A stretch of 46,049 bases of DNA from Candidatus Nitrosopumilus sp. (lineage in GTDB: Archaea > Thermoproteota > Nitrososphaeria > Nitrososphaerales > Nitrosopumilaceae). Where the stretch lies: positions 1-46,049 of the forward strand of contig JAEFCZ010000016.1 in the NCBI GenBank assembly GCA_016125975.1, read 5' to 3'. Below are positions 33,519-42,230 of the stretch, one piece after another; within the stretch, counting starts at the first letter, position 1; the number at the start of each line of letters is the position of its first letter. The notes beneath the pieces are model-generated. The model made no database searches and was not told where the DNA came from. It worked only from the letters and a program-made list of their open reading frames with translations. Both the position numbers and the translations under genes were made by a program.

Positions 33519-33905
33519 ATGTCAGCAGGACAAATGCCACCATGGCTTCAAGAACAATTGATGAAACTACAACAATCTCAACAAAATCTACAATCAATCA
33601 TGACTCAAAAACAACATCTTGAGATGGAAAAGGCAGAAACTGAAAAAGCCCTTGAAGAATTAAAGAAAGTTGGTGATGCTGATGCAGTTTACAAGCAAGC
33701 AGGAACTGTCTTGTTAAAATCAACAAAAAAAGAACTAGTTGATGAATTAGAAGAAAAAACAGAGATGGCAAAAACTCGTGCCACTGTTCTAGAAAAACAA
33801 GAGACTCGCGTCAAAGAAACTCTAAAAGAACAAGAGGCAAAAATTACAGAAATGATGAAGAGTGGCGCTGAGGCACCAAAACCTGAAGACAATCCTAGAA
33901 AATAA
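33519..33905 (+). CDS. pfdB: Prefoldin beta subunit
   Basis: Chaperone subunit that passes unfolded protein to the thermosome. The 128-residue protein has two long coiled-coil helices (about 12-55 and 75-115) separated by a beta-hairpin region with VYKQAGTVLLKSTKKELVDE, the family pattern. The C-terminus is acidic and flexible. It ends the SBDS-exosome-L37Ae-Pcc1 group. Confidence 0.92.
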   Translation: MSAGQMPPWLQEQLMKLQQSQQNLQSIMTQKQHLEMEKAETEKALEELKKVGDADAVYKQAGTVLLKSTKKELVDELEEKTEMAKTRATVLEKQETRVKETLKEQEAKITEMMKSGAEAPKPEDNPRK

Positions 33906-33958
33906 TTACTAAAATCATTTTCATATAAGATATTAACAATTCTTTTCAACTATTATTT

Positions 33959-34645
33959 GTGAAACTAGAAAGTCTTCGCATAATTGTAGATGAGAGGGAA
34001 CGAAAAAGTGGAATTCCTGAACTCTTAAAATCAGTTGGTCTGAATCTTGAGATGAAAACTCTTCCAATTGGAGATTATATCGTTGCACCTGAAACAATAG
34101 TGGAGCGAAAAAGTATTCGTGATTTGATGGCCTCTGTTTTTGATGGCAGACTATTTGATCAATGCACTAGACTCAAAGAACATTTTGAACATCCAATTGT
34201 TCTAATGGAGGGAAACGTAGATGAAATTGAAGAGATTACAGAAAATCCTTTGATTTTTTATGGTGCCATTTCTACTGTTGTTCTTGATTTTAAAATTCCA
34301 GTAATTCCTACTCCAAGTGCAGCACATACTGCAAAATTGTTGGTATCAATGTGCTCTAGGAAAGATGCATCAAAGGGTCCATTTTTGAAAAAAATAAAAA
34401 AATCTTCTGATCTAGAAAGACAACAACTGTCTTCTCTTTGCAGTCTGCCTGGGATTGGAGAAAAATTTGCAGTAAGGATGCTTGAGAGATTTGGTACTCC
34501 TCTCAAAGTATTTACAGCAACAACTGCAGAACTTGCAAAAGTTGAAGGGTTAGGTGAAGCAAGAGCCAAAAAAATCAAAAAAGTTCTTGATACAAAAAGT
34601 AAACTCCTCAAAAAATCAAACCAAAAAACACTGCACGATTCTTAA
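33959..34645 (+). CDS. xpf: XPF/ERCC4-type nuclease without helicase domain
   Basis: Structure-specific endonuclease that cuts 3' flaps and similar junctions. Of 228 residues, the ERCC4 nuclease domain (about 5-145) has IIVDERERKSGIPELL and the catalytic VERKSIRDL (about 49-57). A double helix-hairpin-helix domain follows, with LCSLPGIGEKFAVRMLERFG and AKVEGLGEARAKKIKKVL. This is the short crenarchaeal/thaumarchaeal type that needs PCNA. The start at 33959 is GTG. It overlaps the nob1 gene by four bases at the 3' end. Confidence 0.92.
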   Translation: MKLESLRIIVDERERKSGIPELLKSVGLNLEMKTLPIGDYIVAPETIVERKSIRDLMASVFDGRLFDQCTRLKEHFEHPIVLMEGNVDEIEEITENPLIFYGAISTVVLDFKIPVIPTPSAAHTAKLLVSMCSRKDASKGPFLKKIKKSSDLERQQLSSLCSLPGIGEKFAVRMLERFGTPLKVFTATTAELAKVEGLGEARAKKIKKVLDTKSKLLKKSNQKTLHDS

Positions 34646-35127
34646 GATTGTTCTTTGAGTAATTTTCTTTTTAGTGGTGTTCCGCAAATAGGACACTCAG
34701 TCCTCCTTGAATGATTAGTTCTGCATCCTGGGCAATAATGAACCCATTTTCCAACATCTTTTATTCCTTGAGTCATTATTGGTGAAATCTTCAAGCCTAA
34801 ATTTTTTGCGACATTAGAAATTGCAAAATCATCACTGATTATTTCCCCTTCCAAATCAATGCATAATGCAATTACTGACAAGTCTTGTTTTGATAGTTGA
34901 GGGTAATCTCCTGTGTTTTTTGCAGCATTAATAGCTGCTTTTGAAGCCTCCATATCTGGTTCTCTAATTTTTAGTCTGTTTGTTTCAAGTAACGTTCCTA
35001 ATGCATCATGATTTTTTTTGATGTGTTTGATTTCATCATACACTAGAGATGTTGTGTAACAATCACTAGATGATCTAAATGGAACACCTGCATAAAATGC
35101 ACTAGCATCTAAAATTCTAAAATCCAA
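34642..35127 (-). CDS. nob1: rRNA endonuclease Nob1 (PIN domain plus zinc ribbon)
   Basis: Nuclease that makes the 3' end of 16S rRNA in archaea. The PIN domain (about 1-120) has acidic residues in ILDASAFYAG (start), LSKQDLSVIALCID and EIISDDFAISN. The C-terminal zinc ribbon has C-x2-C twice, in YCPGCRTNH and ECPICGTPLK. The 161 residues are the normal archaeal length. It overlaps the NAD kinase gene upstream by 11 bases. Confidence 0.92.
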   Translation of the reverse strand: MDFRILDASAFYAGVPFRSSSDCYTTSLVYDEIKHIKKNHDALGTLLETNRLKIREPDMEASKAAINAAKNTGDYPQLSKQDLSVIALCIDLEGEIISDDFAISNVAKNLGLKISPIMTQGIKDVGKWVHYCPGCRTNHSRRTECPICGTPLKRKLLKEQS

Positions 35128-35953
35128 GTTTACTCATTTGTCTTAATCCACGTTTTTTCAATCTAACAAATACAGCTGGTTTTTTGTATTTCTTGATAAT
35201 TATTGGTTCTTCAAATCCTGCAGTCTTGACTACTTGTGCATCCATTACAATGTTGCAATCATGAGAACTAATGATCTCAATCTTTTCATCTGGTACAACA
35301 ATTGATTCTAATCTATACACTGGTGCAACTGGAGTAATTATCAATACATCTAAACTTTCATGCAAAATTGGCCCTCCTAATGAGAAAGAGTGTCCTGTAG
35401 AGCCACTTGGTGTTGCAATGATTACACCATCCATTTTTTGTTTTACAGTATCATTTTGAAATTTTATCTCAACTTCTGCAGTTTTAGTCAAGTTTGCTCT
35501 GTTAATGTAAATCTCATTTAATGCTGGTGGAAATTCTTTACCTCCACAAGATGCAATGACTCTGGTTCTTTTATCTAAGAAAAATTTGTCTTTTTGAATC
35601 TGGTTTAATGCATTATCTATCTCTTCAATTGTAATTTCAGCTAAAATCCCTCTGTTTCCGCCCACATTTATCGTCAAAATTGGGGTTTCATTTTCCAAGT
35701 TCCTAAAAACACGGAGTGTTGTTCCATCTCCCCCTAAGGTTATCACTAAATCAAGTTTTACTTTCTTTAATTCTTCTAGTGTCTCAATCTGTTTTGCACC
35801 TTCAACTTGAATTGGTGAAATTGTGTATACTTTGGATTTTTTTACCAATAATTTTCTTGCAACATCAATTGCAGCTTTTTCGGATTCCTTGTTTCCTACT
35901 TTGCTTACAACTGCAACGTTTTGTAGTTTCAACCAGTTTTCTAGAAATGGCAT
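35117..35953 (-). CDS. nadK: NAD kinase
   Basis: Phosphorylates NAD to NADP using ATP or polyphosphate. Of 278 residues, the signature GGDGTTLRVFRN (about 73-84) includes the catalytic aspartate. The second family block is IATPSGSTGHSFSLGGPILH, followed by ITPVAPVYRLESIVVPD. It starts with ATG 35953 and its end overlaps nob1 by 11 bases; the two form an operon. It is divergent from the rhodanese gene. Confidence 0.94.
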   Translation of the reverse strand: MPFLENWLKLQNVAVVSKVGNKESEKAAIDVARKLLVKKSKVYTISPIQVEGAKQIETLEELKKVKLDLVITLGGDGTTLRVFRNLENETPILTINVGGNRGILAEITIEEIDNALNQIQKDKFFLDKRTRVIASCGGKEFPPALNEIYINRANLTKTAEVEIKFQNDTVKQKMDGVIIATPSGSTGHSFSLGGPILHESLDVLIITPVAPVYRLESIVVPDEKIEIISSHDCNIVMDAQVVKTAGFEEPIIIKKYKKPAVFVRLKKRGLRQMSKLGF

Positions 35954-36014
35954 TTACTTAAAAATGATATTTTTTGGAAAAACAATTAAGTATGAAAGAG
36001 ATTTCGTTTAACAC

Positions 36015-36860
36015 ATGAGTTACGCACATCCTGAAGTATTAGTTGATACGGAATGGGTTTCACAAAATCCTCCAAGTGAAAACAGAAAATTAGTTGAAGT
36101 CGATTATGATCCTGTAAATGGATATCAAAAAGGTCACATTAATGGTGCCAGTTTAATCTGGTGGAAACGTGACATAAATGATCCAGTTACTAGAGACATT
36201 ATCTCCAAAAAGAAATTTGAAGAGTTGATGGCAAAAAATGGAATTACTGCAGATACTGAAGTAATTCTTTATGGTGACTTTAACAATTGGTTTGCAGCAT
36301 TTGTTTTCTGGGTATTCAAAATCTATGGACATGAAAACCTAAAGATTATGAATGGCGGCAGAAAAAAATGGGAATTAGAAAATAGAGATTATACAACTGA
36401 TGAACCACAGTTTGGATCAGTCACATATGATGCACAACCTCCTGATGAGGGATTACGTGCATATCTATTTGATGTAAGCCGTGCACTTGGAAAAGAAGAT
36501 ACTGTAATGGTAGATGTTAGATCACCTGCAGAATTTTCCGGAGAAATCACAGCACCTCCAGAGTATCCAATGGAGCATGCACAAAGAGGTGGACACATTC
36601 CTGATGCAAATAATATTCCATGGGCAACTGCAGTTAATGACGCTGATGGAACTTTCAAAGCAGTTGAAGAACTAAAACAAAACTATGAACCAAAAGGAGT
36701 TACACCTGACAAAGATGTAATTTGTTATTGTAGAATTGGTGAACGTTCTTCTCATAGCTGGTTTGTTCTAAAGTACCTACTTGGTTATCCAAAGGTTCGA
36801 AACTATGATGGTTCTTGGACTGAATGGGGAAACATGATAGGAAACCCTGTGGAAAAATAA
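36015..36860 (+). CDS. Two-domain thiosulfate sulfurtransferase (rhodanese)
   Basis: Moves sulfane sulfur to an acceptor. The N-terminal rhodanese domain (about 10-125) is inactive-type: its active-loop position reads YGDFNNW with Asp instead of Cys. The C-terminal domain (about 150-280) has the active cysteine in CYCRIGERSSHSW, the typical CRIGER loop, and RGGHIPDANNIPWA. At 281 residues it is a normal length. A TATA-like AATTAAGTA lies about 27 bases before the ATG. The next two genes follow closely, suggesting a sulfur/ferredoxin cluster. Confidence 0.92.
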   Translation: MSYAHPEVLVDTEWVSQNPPSENRKLVEVDYDPVNGYQKGHINGASLIWWKRDINDPVTRDIISKKKFEELMAKNGITADTEVILYGDFNNWFAAFVFWVFKIYGHENLKIMNGGRKKWELENRDYTTDEPQFGSVTYDAQPPDEGLRAYLFDVSRALGKEDTVMVDVRSPAEFSGEITAPPEYPMEHAQRGGHIPDANNIPWATAVNDADGTFKAVEELKQNYEPKGVTPDKDVICYCRIGERSSHSWFVLKYLLGYPKVRNYDGSWTEWGNMIGNPVEK

Positions 36861-36861
36861 A

Positions 36862-37173
36862 TTGTTACTAGACCTCCCTGTTTTAAAAAAGGGATCTTTT
36901 TATTTTATCAAAGATTCAAAAACTGATCTTGTTATGGAAGACAAGACCAAACGTGGTCTTACAGTTAAAGAAACATCAATAGATGAAAAACTCAATGTAA
37001 AGGCTGACAAAGGTATGATCCATGATATGGATGGAATTGGTCATTGGGTTCCAATAAGGTGGTATTTCCCAAAGGATTCGTACGATCTCTCTGCTGTTTC
37101 TGTACATGCTGAGGCAATGGAAAAAAAATACACTGAACTTAGGGAACTGACTTGCCCTGATGATGACGACTGA
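36862..37173 (+). CDS. Small acidic hypothetical protein in the rhodanese cluster (103 aa)
   Basis: Starts with TTG one base after the rhodanese stop, so it is in the same transcript. A beta-rich start (VLKKGSFYFIKDSKTDLVM) and DGIGHWVPIRWYFPKDSYDL look like a small folded domain. The end is acidic (TCPDDDD), with one cysteine. No membrane or metal motif is evident, and no family is recognised. The position between rhodanese and ferredoxin suggests a partner role. Confidence 0.62.
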   Translation: MLLDLPVLKKGSFYFIKDSKTDLVMEDKTKRGLTVKETSIDEKLNVKADKGMIHDMDGIGHWVPIRWYFPKDSYDLSAVSVHAEAMEKKYTELRELTCPDDDD

Positions 37174-37209
37174 TAACCTTTTTAAATAAATTCAATCCAC
37201 AAAGCTCAG

Positions 37210-38157
37210 ATGTCCTTACTTCTCAAAGATCGAGTTTGGTCAATGGAAGCCCCAACTGCAAAGCGTGGTGTTTATCCATTACATGGATTCAAACTAGGAC
37301 TGTATAGATTACCAATTAATCTTGAGGATCCTAATGAGATAAAATCAGTTCATGATGGTCTCAAAAAAGCATTTGAGATGGACAAGTATGCTGATAGAGT
37401 TTTTGCAACATACCGTTGGACAGAACAAAACATGGATGATCCTGACGCAAAAGGATACGAAGAAGTTGAATTATCTGTAACTGTTGAAATCGTTACGGGT
37501 GAAGTTGTAGATATTATTTATCAAATTTTCCCAATTGAGAAATTTGGTGATCCTAATTGGGTTAAAGATTACAGAAAGAAAGCAGACCATTTTGCAAAAA
37601 TGGTAATTGATACTATTTTACGTAATACTATCTTGGCCGACAAGATGATTTCTTATTTTGCAAAGGCAGAAAAAATCTCTGAAGTTGCAGCAATTCAAAA
37701 ACTTGAAGACCTTACTCCATTAGCAAAGATTGTTCTTAGTGCAAAACCAAAACCAGTTGAAGCTACTGAAGAAGAAGCAGATGAAGATGAAGGTGATATT
37801 GAAATTCCCGATGGTGCAAAACCTGGACCAATTGATGTTGATTACAAACAAAAGATGAAAGCATCTGCGGCATATGACGCAGCAGAACACACAATCAAAA
37901 CCTGGGGTAGAAAAGGCACCAGCAATGGAATCATGGGTGTTTGGGGAGAATTTGTATCTGTAGATTATGATATTTGTGTTGCAGATGGTGGATGCATTGA
38001 AGCATGTCCAGTAGATGTGTATGAGTGGTTTGACACTCCGGGAAATCCTGCATCTGATAAGAAACCACTAATGTCAAAAGAACCTGATTGTATCTTCTGT
38101 CTTGCATGTGAGGGTGTTTGTCCTCCACAGGCAATCAAGATCTTCGAACAAAAATAG
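37210..38157 (+). CDS. Novel N-terminal domain fused to a Sulfolobus-type dicluster ferredoxin
   Basis: A 315-residue protein. Residues 1-185 form an unassigned domain (for example YRWTEQNMDDPDAKGYEEVE and VEIVTGEVVDIIYQIFPIEK). An acidic linker follows (about 185-215), then a ferredoxin module at about 240-315. Cluster motifs are CVADGGCIEACPV, where the CxxDxxC arrangement replaces one cysteine with aspartate (3Fe-4S type), and CIFCLACEGVCPP (4Fe-4S). This matches Sulfolobus zinc ferredoxin closely, but most of its zinc-binding histidines are not seen. It may carry electrons for the korAB or rhodanese systems. Confidence 0.8.
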   Translation: MSLLLKDRVWSMEAPTAKRGVYPLHGFKLGLYRLPINLEDPNEIKSVHDGLKKAFEMDKYADRVFATYRWTEQNMDDPDAKGYEEVELSVTVEIVTGEVVDIIYQIFPIEKFGDPNWVKDYRKKADHFAKMVIDTILRNTILADKMISYFAKAEKISEVAAIQKLEDLTPLAKIVLSAKPKPVEATEEEADEDEGDIEIPDGAKPGPIDVDYKQKMKASAAYDAAEHTIKTWGRKGTSNGIMGVWGEFVSVDYDICVADGGCIEACPVDVYEWFDTPGNPASDKKPLMSKEPDCIFCLACEGVCPPQAIKIFEQK

Positions 38158-38211
38158 TGAAAATTTATTGCAAGTATAAATAGCGAATAGTGATTCTGAG
38201 AGCTAGGGAAT

Positions 38212-40284
38212 ATGGCATTCAACCCTTTCACTGCATTTGTTTTTGATCTGTTTATTCTATCTGCTATTATAATTACTGCATACACTTGCAACTTTTACTA
38301 TTTGGCATTTCTTTCAAGAAAAAGAAAAGATGAACTAAAGACTGCTGATCTGGGAACTCCTTCAGTTACAATACAATTGCCGATATATAATGAAAAGTAT
38401 GTTGCAAAAAGACTAGTTGACTCTGTCTGTAATTTGGATTATCCTCAAGATAAAATGAGAATCATGGTGTTAGATGATTCTGATGATGATACAGTAGAAC
38501 TTTTGGCAGACACTGTTAATGATTACAAGGAAAAAGGCTTTCAAATTGAGCATGTAAGGCGTGGAACCCGAAAAGGGTACAAGGCAGGTGCACTCAAACA
38601 TGCAATGAAATCAACTGATACTGAACTAGTTGCAATATTTGATGCAGACTTTATTCCTCCAACATGGTTTTTGAGACGTGCTATTCCAAACTTTTCAAAG
38701 TCAAACATTGGACTTGTCCAATGCCGATGGGGCCATGTAAATGAAAATTATTCGGCAATAACTCAAGCACAAGCTCTAAGTCTTGACTTTCATTTCTTAA
38801 TTGAACAAAAAGCAAAGAGTAATTCTCATCTTTTCATGAATTTTAATGGTACTGCTGGAATCTGGAAACGTGATTGTATTGAAGATGCAGGAGGATGGCA
38901 CACAGCAACTTTAGTTGAAGATCTTGATCTTAGTTACAGAGCTCAAATGAAAGGTTGGAAATGTATTTTCCTACCTGACATTGTAGTTGATGCAGAGTTG
39001 CCTGTACAGATGAATGCTGCAAAAAGACAACAATTCCGTTGGGCTAAAGGTTCTATCCAATGTGCAGTTAAACTTCTAACTGATATTGCAATCAAACGAA
39101 AAATTGCAGTTGAAGCAAAAATTCAAGCTTTCATTCAACTAACTCGTCATATTGTTTACCCATTAATGCTAATCCAATTTTTGGCATTACCAATTCTGTT
39201 GGCAGGACAAGTTAATCTCTATGTGATTAGCTTTCTTCCTGCAATAACAATTGCAACATATCTTGCAATGGGTCCTGGTGCATACATTATGATTATACAA
39301 AGTATGTATCACAAATCGTGGAAATCAAAAGCAAAGATACTGCCAGCTTTATTGATTTATAATGCTGGAATGTCAGTAAACAACACTGTTGCAGTTTTTG
39401 ATGCAGTTTTGGGTAAAAAGAATGAATTTCTTAGAACTCCAAAGTATGGTGTTCTAAAGAAAAAAGATGACTGGAAAGATAATGCATACAATTTACCATT
39501 TTCTCAAGTAACCCTTCTTGAAATTTTCTTTGGCGTTTATGGAATGTTGGGAATCTTTGTTTCAATATTTTCAAACAATCCTATCTTTGTTCCGATTATT
39601 GCACTACAGACTATTGGATTCTTCTATATTGCTTATTTGAGCCTGTCTCATACTCGATTTAAAAGAAATAAATCAAGTGTTAAACGTGAAATGACCAAGA
39701 AAGAGAAGATGGCAAATAGAGTTTACAAACTTTCCATGGTTGGGATTGTTGGAATAATTATTTTTGGAGGATTTATGGCAATTTACGGATATAGCGTTGA
39801 TATCTATCCTCTTGATAGAATCAGAGGAAATCTAGATGGTATCATTGGTTCTTCTGATCCTGATGATATCCGTGCTCATTTGGTAGCAATTCAGGCTGAT
39901 ATGGATGGAATTATGGCAAATGATCTGATACCTGAGAAAACTAATGTTGATGGTGAATTAATTTCTAAAAACCCTGTTTGGTTATTTTCAACAGAATCGA
40001 CAAACTTTGTTAGAATACAAGAGAATCTAGATACAATGCTTGCAAGTGTTGATAAAATATCTGCAGTTCCAAAAGACAGTTCTGCATATCATACTGGAAT
40101 GATGGATGTTAGTGGTAGAGCTCTTCTTATCAAAACCAACATTATGGATGCAACTCCATACATGTATGTCAGTGTTGCAAATCTAATGTTTACAACAGTT
40201 TGGGTTGCTGCATTATTGGGAATCTTTGCAGCTCTAAAAAGAAAGAAAGAGCAACTCAAAGAAGCAGACGAAGTTGGAGTCTAA
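38212..40284 (+). CDS. Membrane family-2 glycosyltransferase
   Basis: Cellulose/hyaluronan-synthase-like enzyme of 690 residues. An N-terminal membrane helix (about 8-32) is followed by a GT-A catalytic domain: VTIQLPIYNE (52-61), the DAD metal site (144-146), VEDLDLSYR with the catalytic acidic pair (235-243) and QQFRW (273-277). Several membrane segments follow (about 308-400, 440-480 and 510-535). An extracytoplasmic region of about 120 residues and a last helix (about 660-680) close the protein. The basic residues after the last helix put the end inside. It probably makes a surface glycan or glycolipid. It overlaps the convergent coiled-coil gene by four bases. Confidence 0.88.
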   Translation: MAFNPFTAFVFDLFILSAIIITAYTCNFYYLAFLSRKRKDELKTADLGTPSVTIQLPIYNEKYVAKRLVDSVCNLDYPQDKMRIMVLDDSDDDTVELLADTVNDYKEKGFQIEHVRRGTRKGYKAGALKHAMKSTDTELVAIFDADFIPPTWFLRRAIPNFSKSNIGLVQCRWGHVNENYSAITQAQALSLDFHFLIEQKAKSNSHLFMNFNGTAGIWKRDCIEDAGGWHTATLVEDLDLSYRAQMKGWKCIFLPDIVVDAELPVQMNAAKRQQFRWAKGSIQCAVKLLTDIAIKRKIAVEAKIQAFIQLTRHIVYPLMLIQFLALPILLAGQVNLYVISFLPAITIATYLAMGPGAYIMIIQSMYHKSWKSKAKILPALLIYNAGMSVNNTVAVFDAVLGKKNEFLRTPKYGVLKKKDDWKDNAYNLPFSQVTLLEIFFGVYGMLGIFVSIFSNNPIFVPIIALQTIGFFYIAYLSLSHTRFKRNKSSVKREMTKKEKMANRVYKLSMVGIVGIIIFGGFMAIYGYSVDIYPLDRIRGNLDGIIGSSDPDDIRAHLVAIQADMDGIMANDLIPEKTNVDGELISKNPVWLFSTESTNFVRIQENLDTMLASVDKISAVPKDSSAYHTGMMDVSGRALLIKTNIMDATPYMYVSVANLMFTTVWVAALLGIFAALKRKKEQLKEADEVGV

Positions 40285-41798
40285 GAAATATTTAGATCTT
40301 TTCTAATTTCATCGACAGCTCTAATTCCATAGATGTCTCTGATTTGTTGAATTCTAACTGCCTCTTTTAGCAAATCTCGTCCTATGGCATTTGTCAAAAT
40401 TGAATATACATCACTGAATCGAATCTCCCACTTGTCTGCACAATCTAGAATCTTACTTACTGCCCACTGTCTTACTTCATGTGGAAGTGGAATCTTTTCT
40501 CCTGACTCTATTGAAACTCTATCAAACAGATTTACAATGTCTGAAGTTTGAGATGCCATTTTTTCAAGATCTTTTGCCTCACCATACTTTGATTCTGCAT
40601 TCATTCTAATGTTTGATTGATATTCTGACAACTTTAGTAATGCCATCATCTCTTTTGAAGAATCATCTGATGTCTTGTTTGTGACGCTTCTAACTGACTG
40701 CATTTCTTCAAACAATTTTTCAGTCTTTTTATGAAATTCTGCAGTGGATGCATCTTGTCTTTTTAGCATGTCTGATGCTGAAGAGATTTTTTGTTCAATG
40801 CTGTTTGTTTTGTCGAAAACATTTTGCTTAAAGTCTGATAGATCCTCTTGTACTGATTTGAGGCCTTCACCCACAAATGCTGTTGAATCTGCCCTGTGAG
40901 ATAATGTGCCTATCTCAGCCTCAATTTTGTCAATCTTTCCTGCTAGGTCTTTTATTGATTCTAGGCTCACATTGTCAACTGAACCTGCTTTTGCAGCAAC
41001 TGTTTCGAATTGTTGTTTTAGACCTTCAATTACTCCTCCAAGTGAGTCAATCTTTGATGCTTTTGATGAGATGGCATCAATTGTTACCTTAATTGCATCT
41101 AATTCAGAATTGAGATTTGAATTATCTGAAACTCCTTCAGTTATTTTTGTAAGTTCTTGTTTGAGACTCTCAATTATTTGAGATCCTGTTTCAAGTTTTG
41201 CTGTTTTTCCAGAAACTTCTTCGATACTGTTTTTTAGTTTGTCCATTTCTGAACCAACTTCTAAAAATGAATCAGTCTTTCCTGAGACTTTTCTTAGATC
41301 ATCTCTTACCTCATCTATTCTTTGGGCAATTTTGATGATCATTTGAGAATTGTTTCTAATAGAATTCATACTGTCTTCTACTTGTTGGGAAATTTCTTGA
41401 GTCTTTGTTGATTTTTGTAATTCTGATATTCTACTAATTTCTTCTTGTAATTTTGCAGTTTGATTATTTATCTTATCTACCATATTTGATTGGGTTCTGA
41501 CCTGATTCAGTCCAGCATACAGTTTTTGTGTGTCATCTTCAATTATGTTGAGTTGTTTTGATTGTTTTTGAATATGTTCTAATGCTGATGTTAGTGAATC
41601 AATCATTCCTTTCATTGAAACTAGAACTTTTTGGTTTTCACCAAAAATCTTTGACATTACTTTAATCTCTTTTTGCAATGCTTTGTTTGAATCTGATACT
41701 GATGCTACTTTTTTTAGTAAAACTGATGGACTTGGCTCTCTTTTTGTAACTTTTTTTGGTTTAGTTGCAGCTTTTTTCTTTGTAGTTTTTGTAGCCAT
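40281..41798 (-). CDS. Long coiled-coil protein with a basic tail (505 aa)
   Basis: Residues 1-20 are lysine/threonine-rich (MATKTTKKKAATKPKKVTKR), like a DNA-binding tail. Residues about 30-400 are an almost continuous coiled coil, with repeated short motifs such as EVSGKTA, SKASKIDSL and AAKAGSVD that recall MCP or SMC-like helices. The last 80 residues (VRQWAVSKILDCADKWEIRF and an alpha-helical end) form a compact domain. No ATPase or membrane segment is visible. It may be a chromosome-, cell-surface- or cytoskeleton-associated structural protein. No family name is claimed. Confidence 0.75.
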   Translation of the reverse strand: MATKTTKKKAATKPKKVTKREPSPSVLLKKVASVSDSNKALQKEIKVMSKIFGENQKVLVSMKGMIDSLTSALEHIQKQSKQLNIIEDDTQKLYAGLNQVRTQSNMVDKINNQTAKLQEEISRISELQKSTKTQEISQQVEDSMNSIRNNSQMIIKIAQRIDEVRDDLRKVSGKTDSFLEVGSEMDKLKNSIEEVSGKTAKLETGSQIIESLKQELTKITEGVSDNSNLNSELDAIKVTIDAISSKASKIDSLGGVIEGLKQQFETVAAKAGSVDNVSLESIKDLAGKIDKIEAEIGTLSHRADSTAFVGEGLKSVQEDLSDFKQNVFDKTNSIEQKISSASDMLKRQDASTAEFHKKTEKLFEEMQSVRSVTNKTSDDSSKEMMALLKLSEYQSNIRMNAESKYGEAKDLEKMASQTSDIVNLFDRVSIESGEKIPLPHEVRQWAVSKILDCADKWEIRFSDVYSILTNAIGRDLLKEAVRIQQIRDIYGIRAVDEIRKDLNIS

Positions 41799-41859
41799 AT
41801 CATTTGAATTGAAAATTTAACGATAAAAAAGTTAGGTCTAAAATAAAAAATGTAAAGAG

Positions 41860-41967
41860 CTACTTGTTTACAACTTCTGGTTCATGTAGTAACTCATGAA
41901 AGGTCTTTTCAGCCAAACCATTTGCTGTTTCGATAAAACCTCTTGTACAATATTCACATTGAATCAT
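41860..41967 (-). CDS. C2H2-like zinc microprotein (35 aa)
   Basis: The ATG at 41967 directly abuts the 25-bp palindrome at 41968-41992, so the transcript would be leaderless. Metal-ligand spacing is C4-x2-C7-x16-H24-x3-H28, an unusually wide C2H2 zinc finger: MIQCEYCTRGFIE and FHELLHEPE. The remaining residues are helix-forming. Haloarchaeal zinc microproteins provide a general precedent. A real gene is supported by the motif, the promoter position and the palindrome; no sequence family is claimed. Confidence 0.68.
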   Translation of the reverse strand: MIQCEYCTRGFIETANGLAEKTFHELLHEPEVVNK

Positions 41968-41992
41968 ATAGTACGGTATGGTACCGTACTAT
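41968..41992. promoter_or_regulatory. 25-bp palindrome upstream of the C2H2 microprotein
   Basis: ATAGTACGGTA - TGG - TACCGTACTAT has perfect 11-bp arms. It begins one base before the microprotein start codon and reaches the AT-rich TATTAATA (41990-41998), the likely TATA region for both directions. A dimeric regulator bound here would block transcription start of the leftward gene and probably the rightward one. It is the longest perfect palindrome I saw in the window. Confidence 0.7.
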
Positions 41993-42023
41993 TAATATCA
42001 AGGTAATGATGACGTAACCAATT

Positions 42024-42113
42024 ATGCAGTCAGATACCCCAGGTCATATCTCTACATTTGATTCAGTTGACCTAATCATCACTCTGCATTTTGATTATGA
42101 CTACTGGGAATAA
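42024..42113 (+). CDS. Possible divergent 29-residue microprotein
   Basis: ATG 42024 lies about 28 bases after the TATTAATA shared with the leftward microprotein. The product (MQSDTPGHISTFDSVDLIIT, then LHFDYDYWE) is acidic and aromatic with no motif. The support is promoter distance only, so it may not be translated. The rest of the gap to 42230 holds the promoter of the antiporter and nothing else I can support. Confidence 0.3.
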   Translation: MQSDTPGHISTFDSVDLIITLHFDYDYWE

Positions 42114-42230
42114 AGAGGTTAAACATTATGAAATTTTTTGAGCCTGTGTTCAACAATTTACTAATTTTCTGATTTTATTTTTGAATTTTTAATCCGTAAT
42201 CATTTTTAAACAAATTTGTTAAGTGATAAC

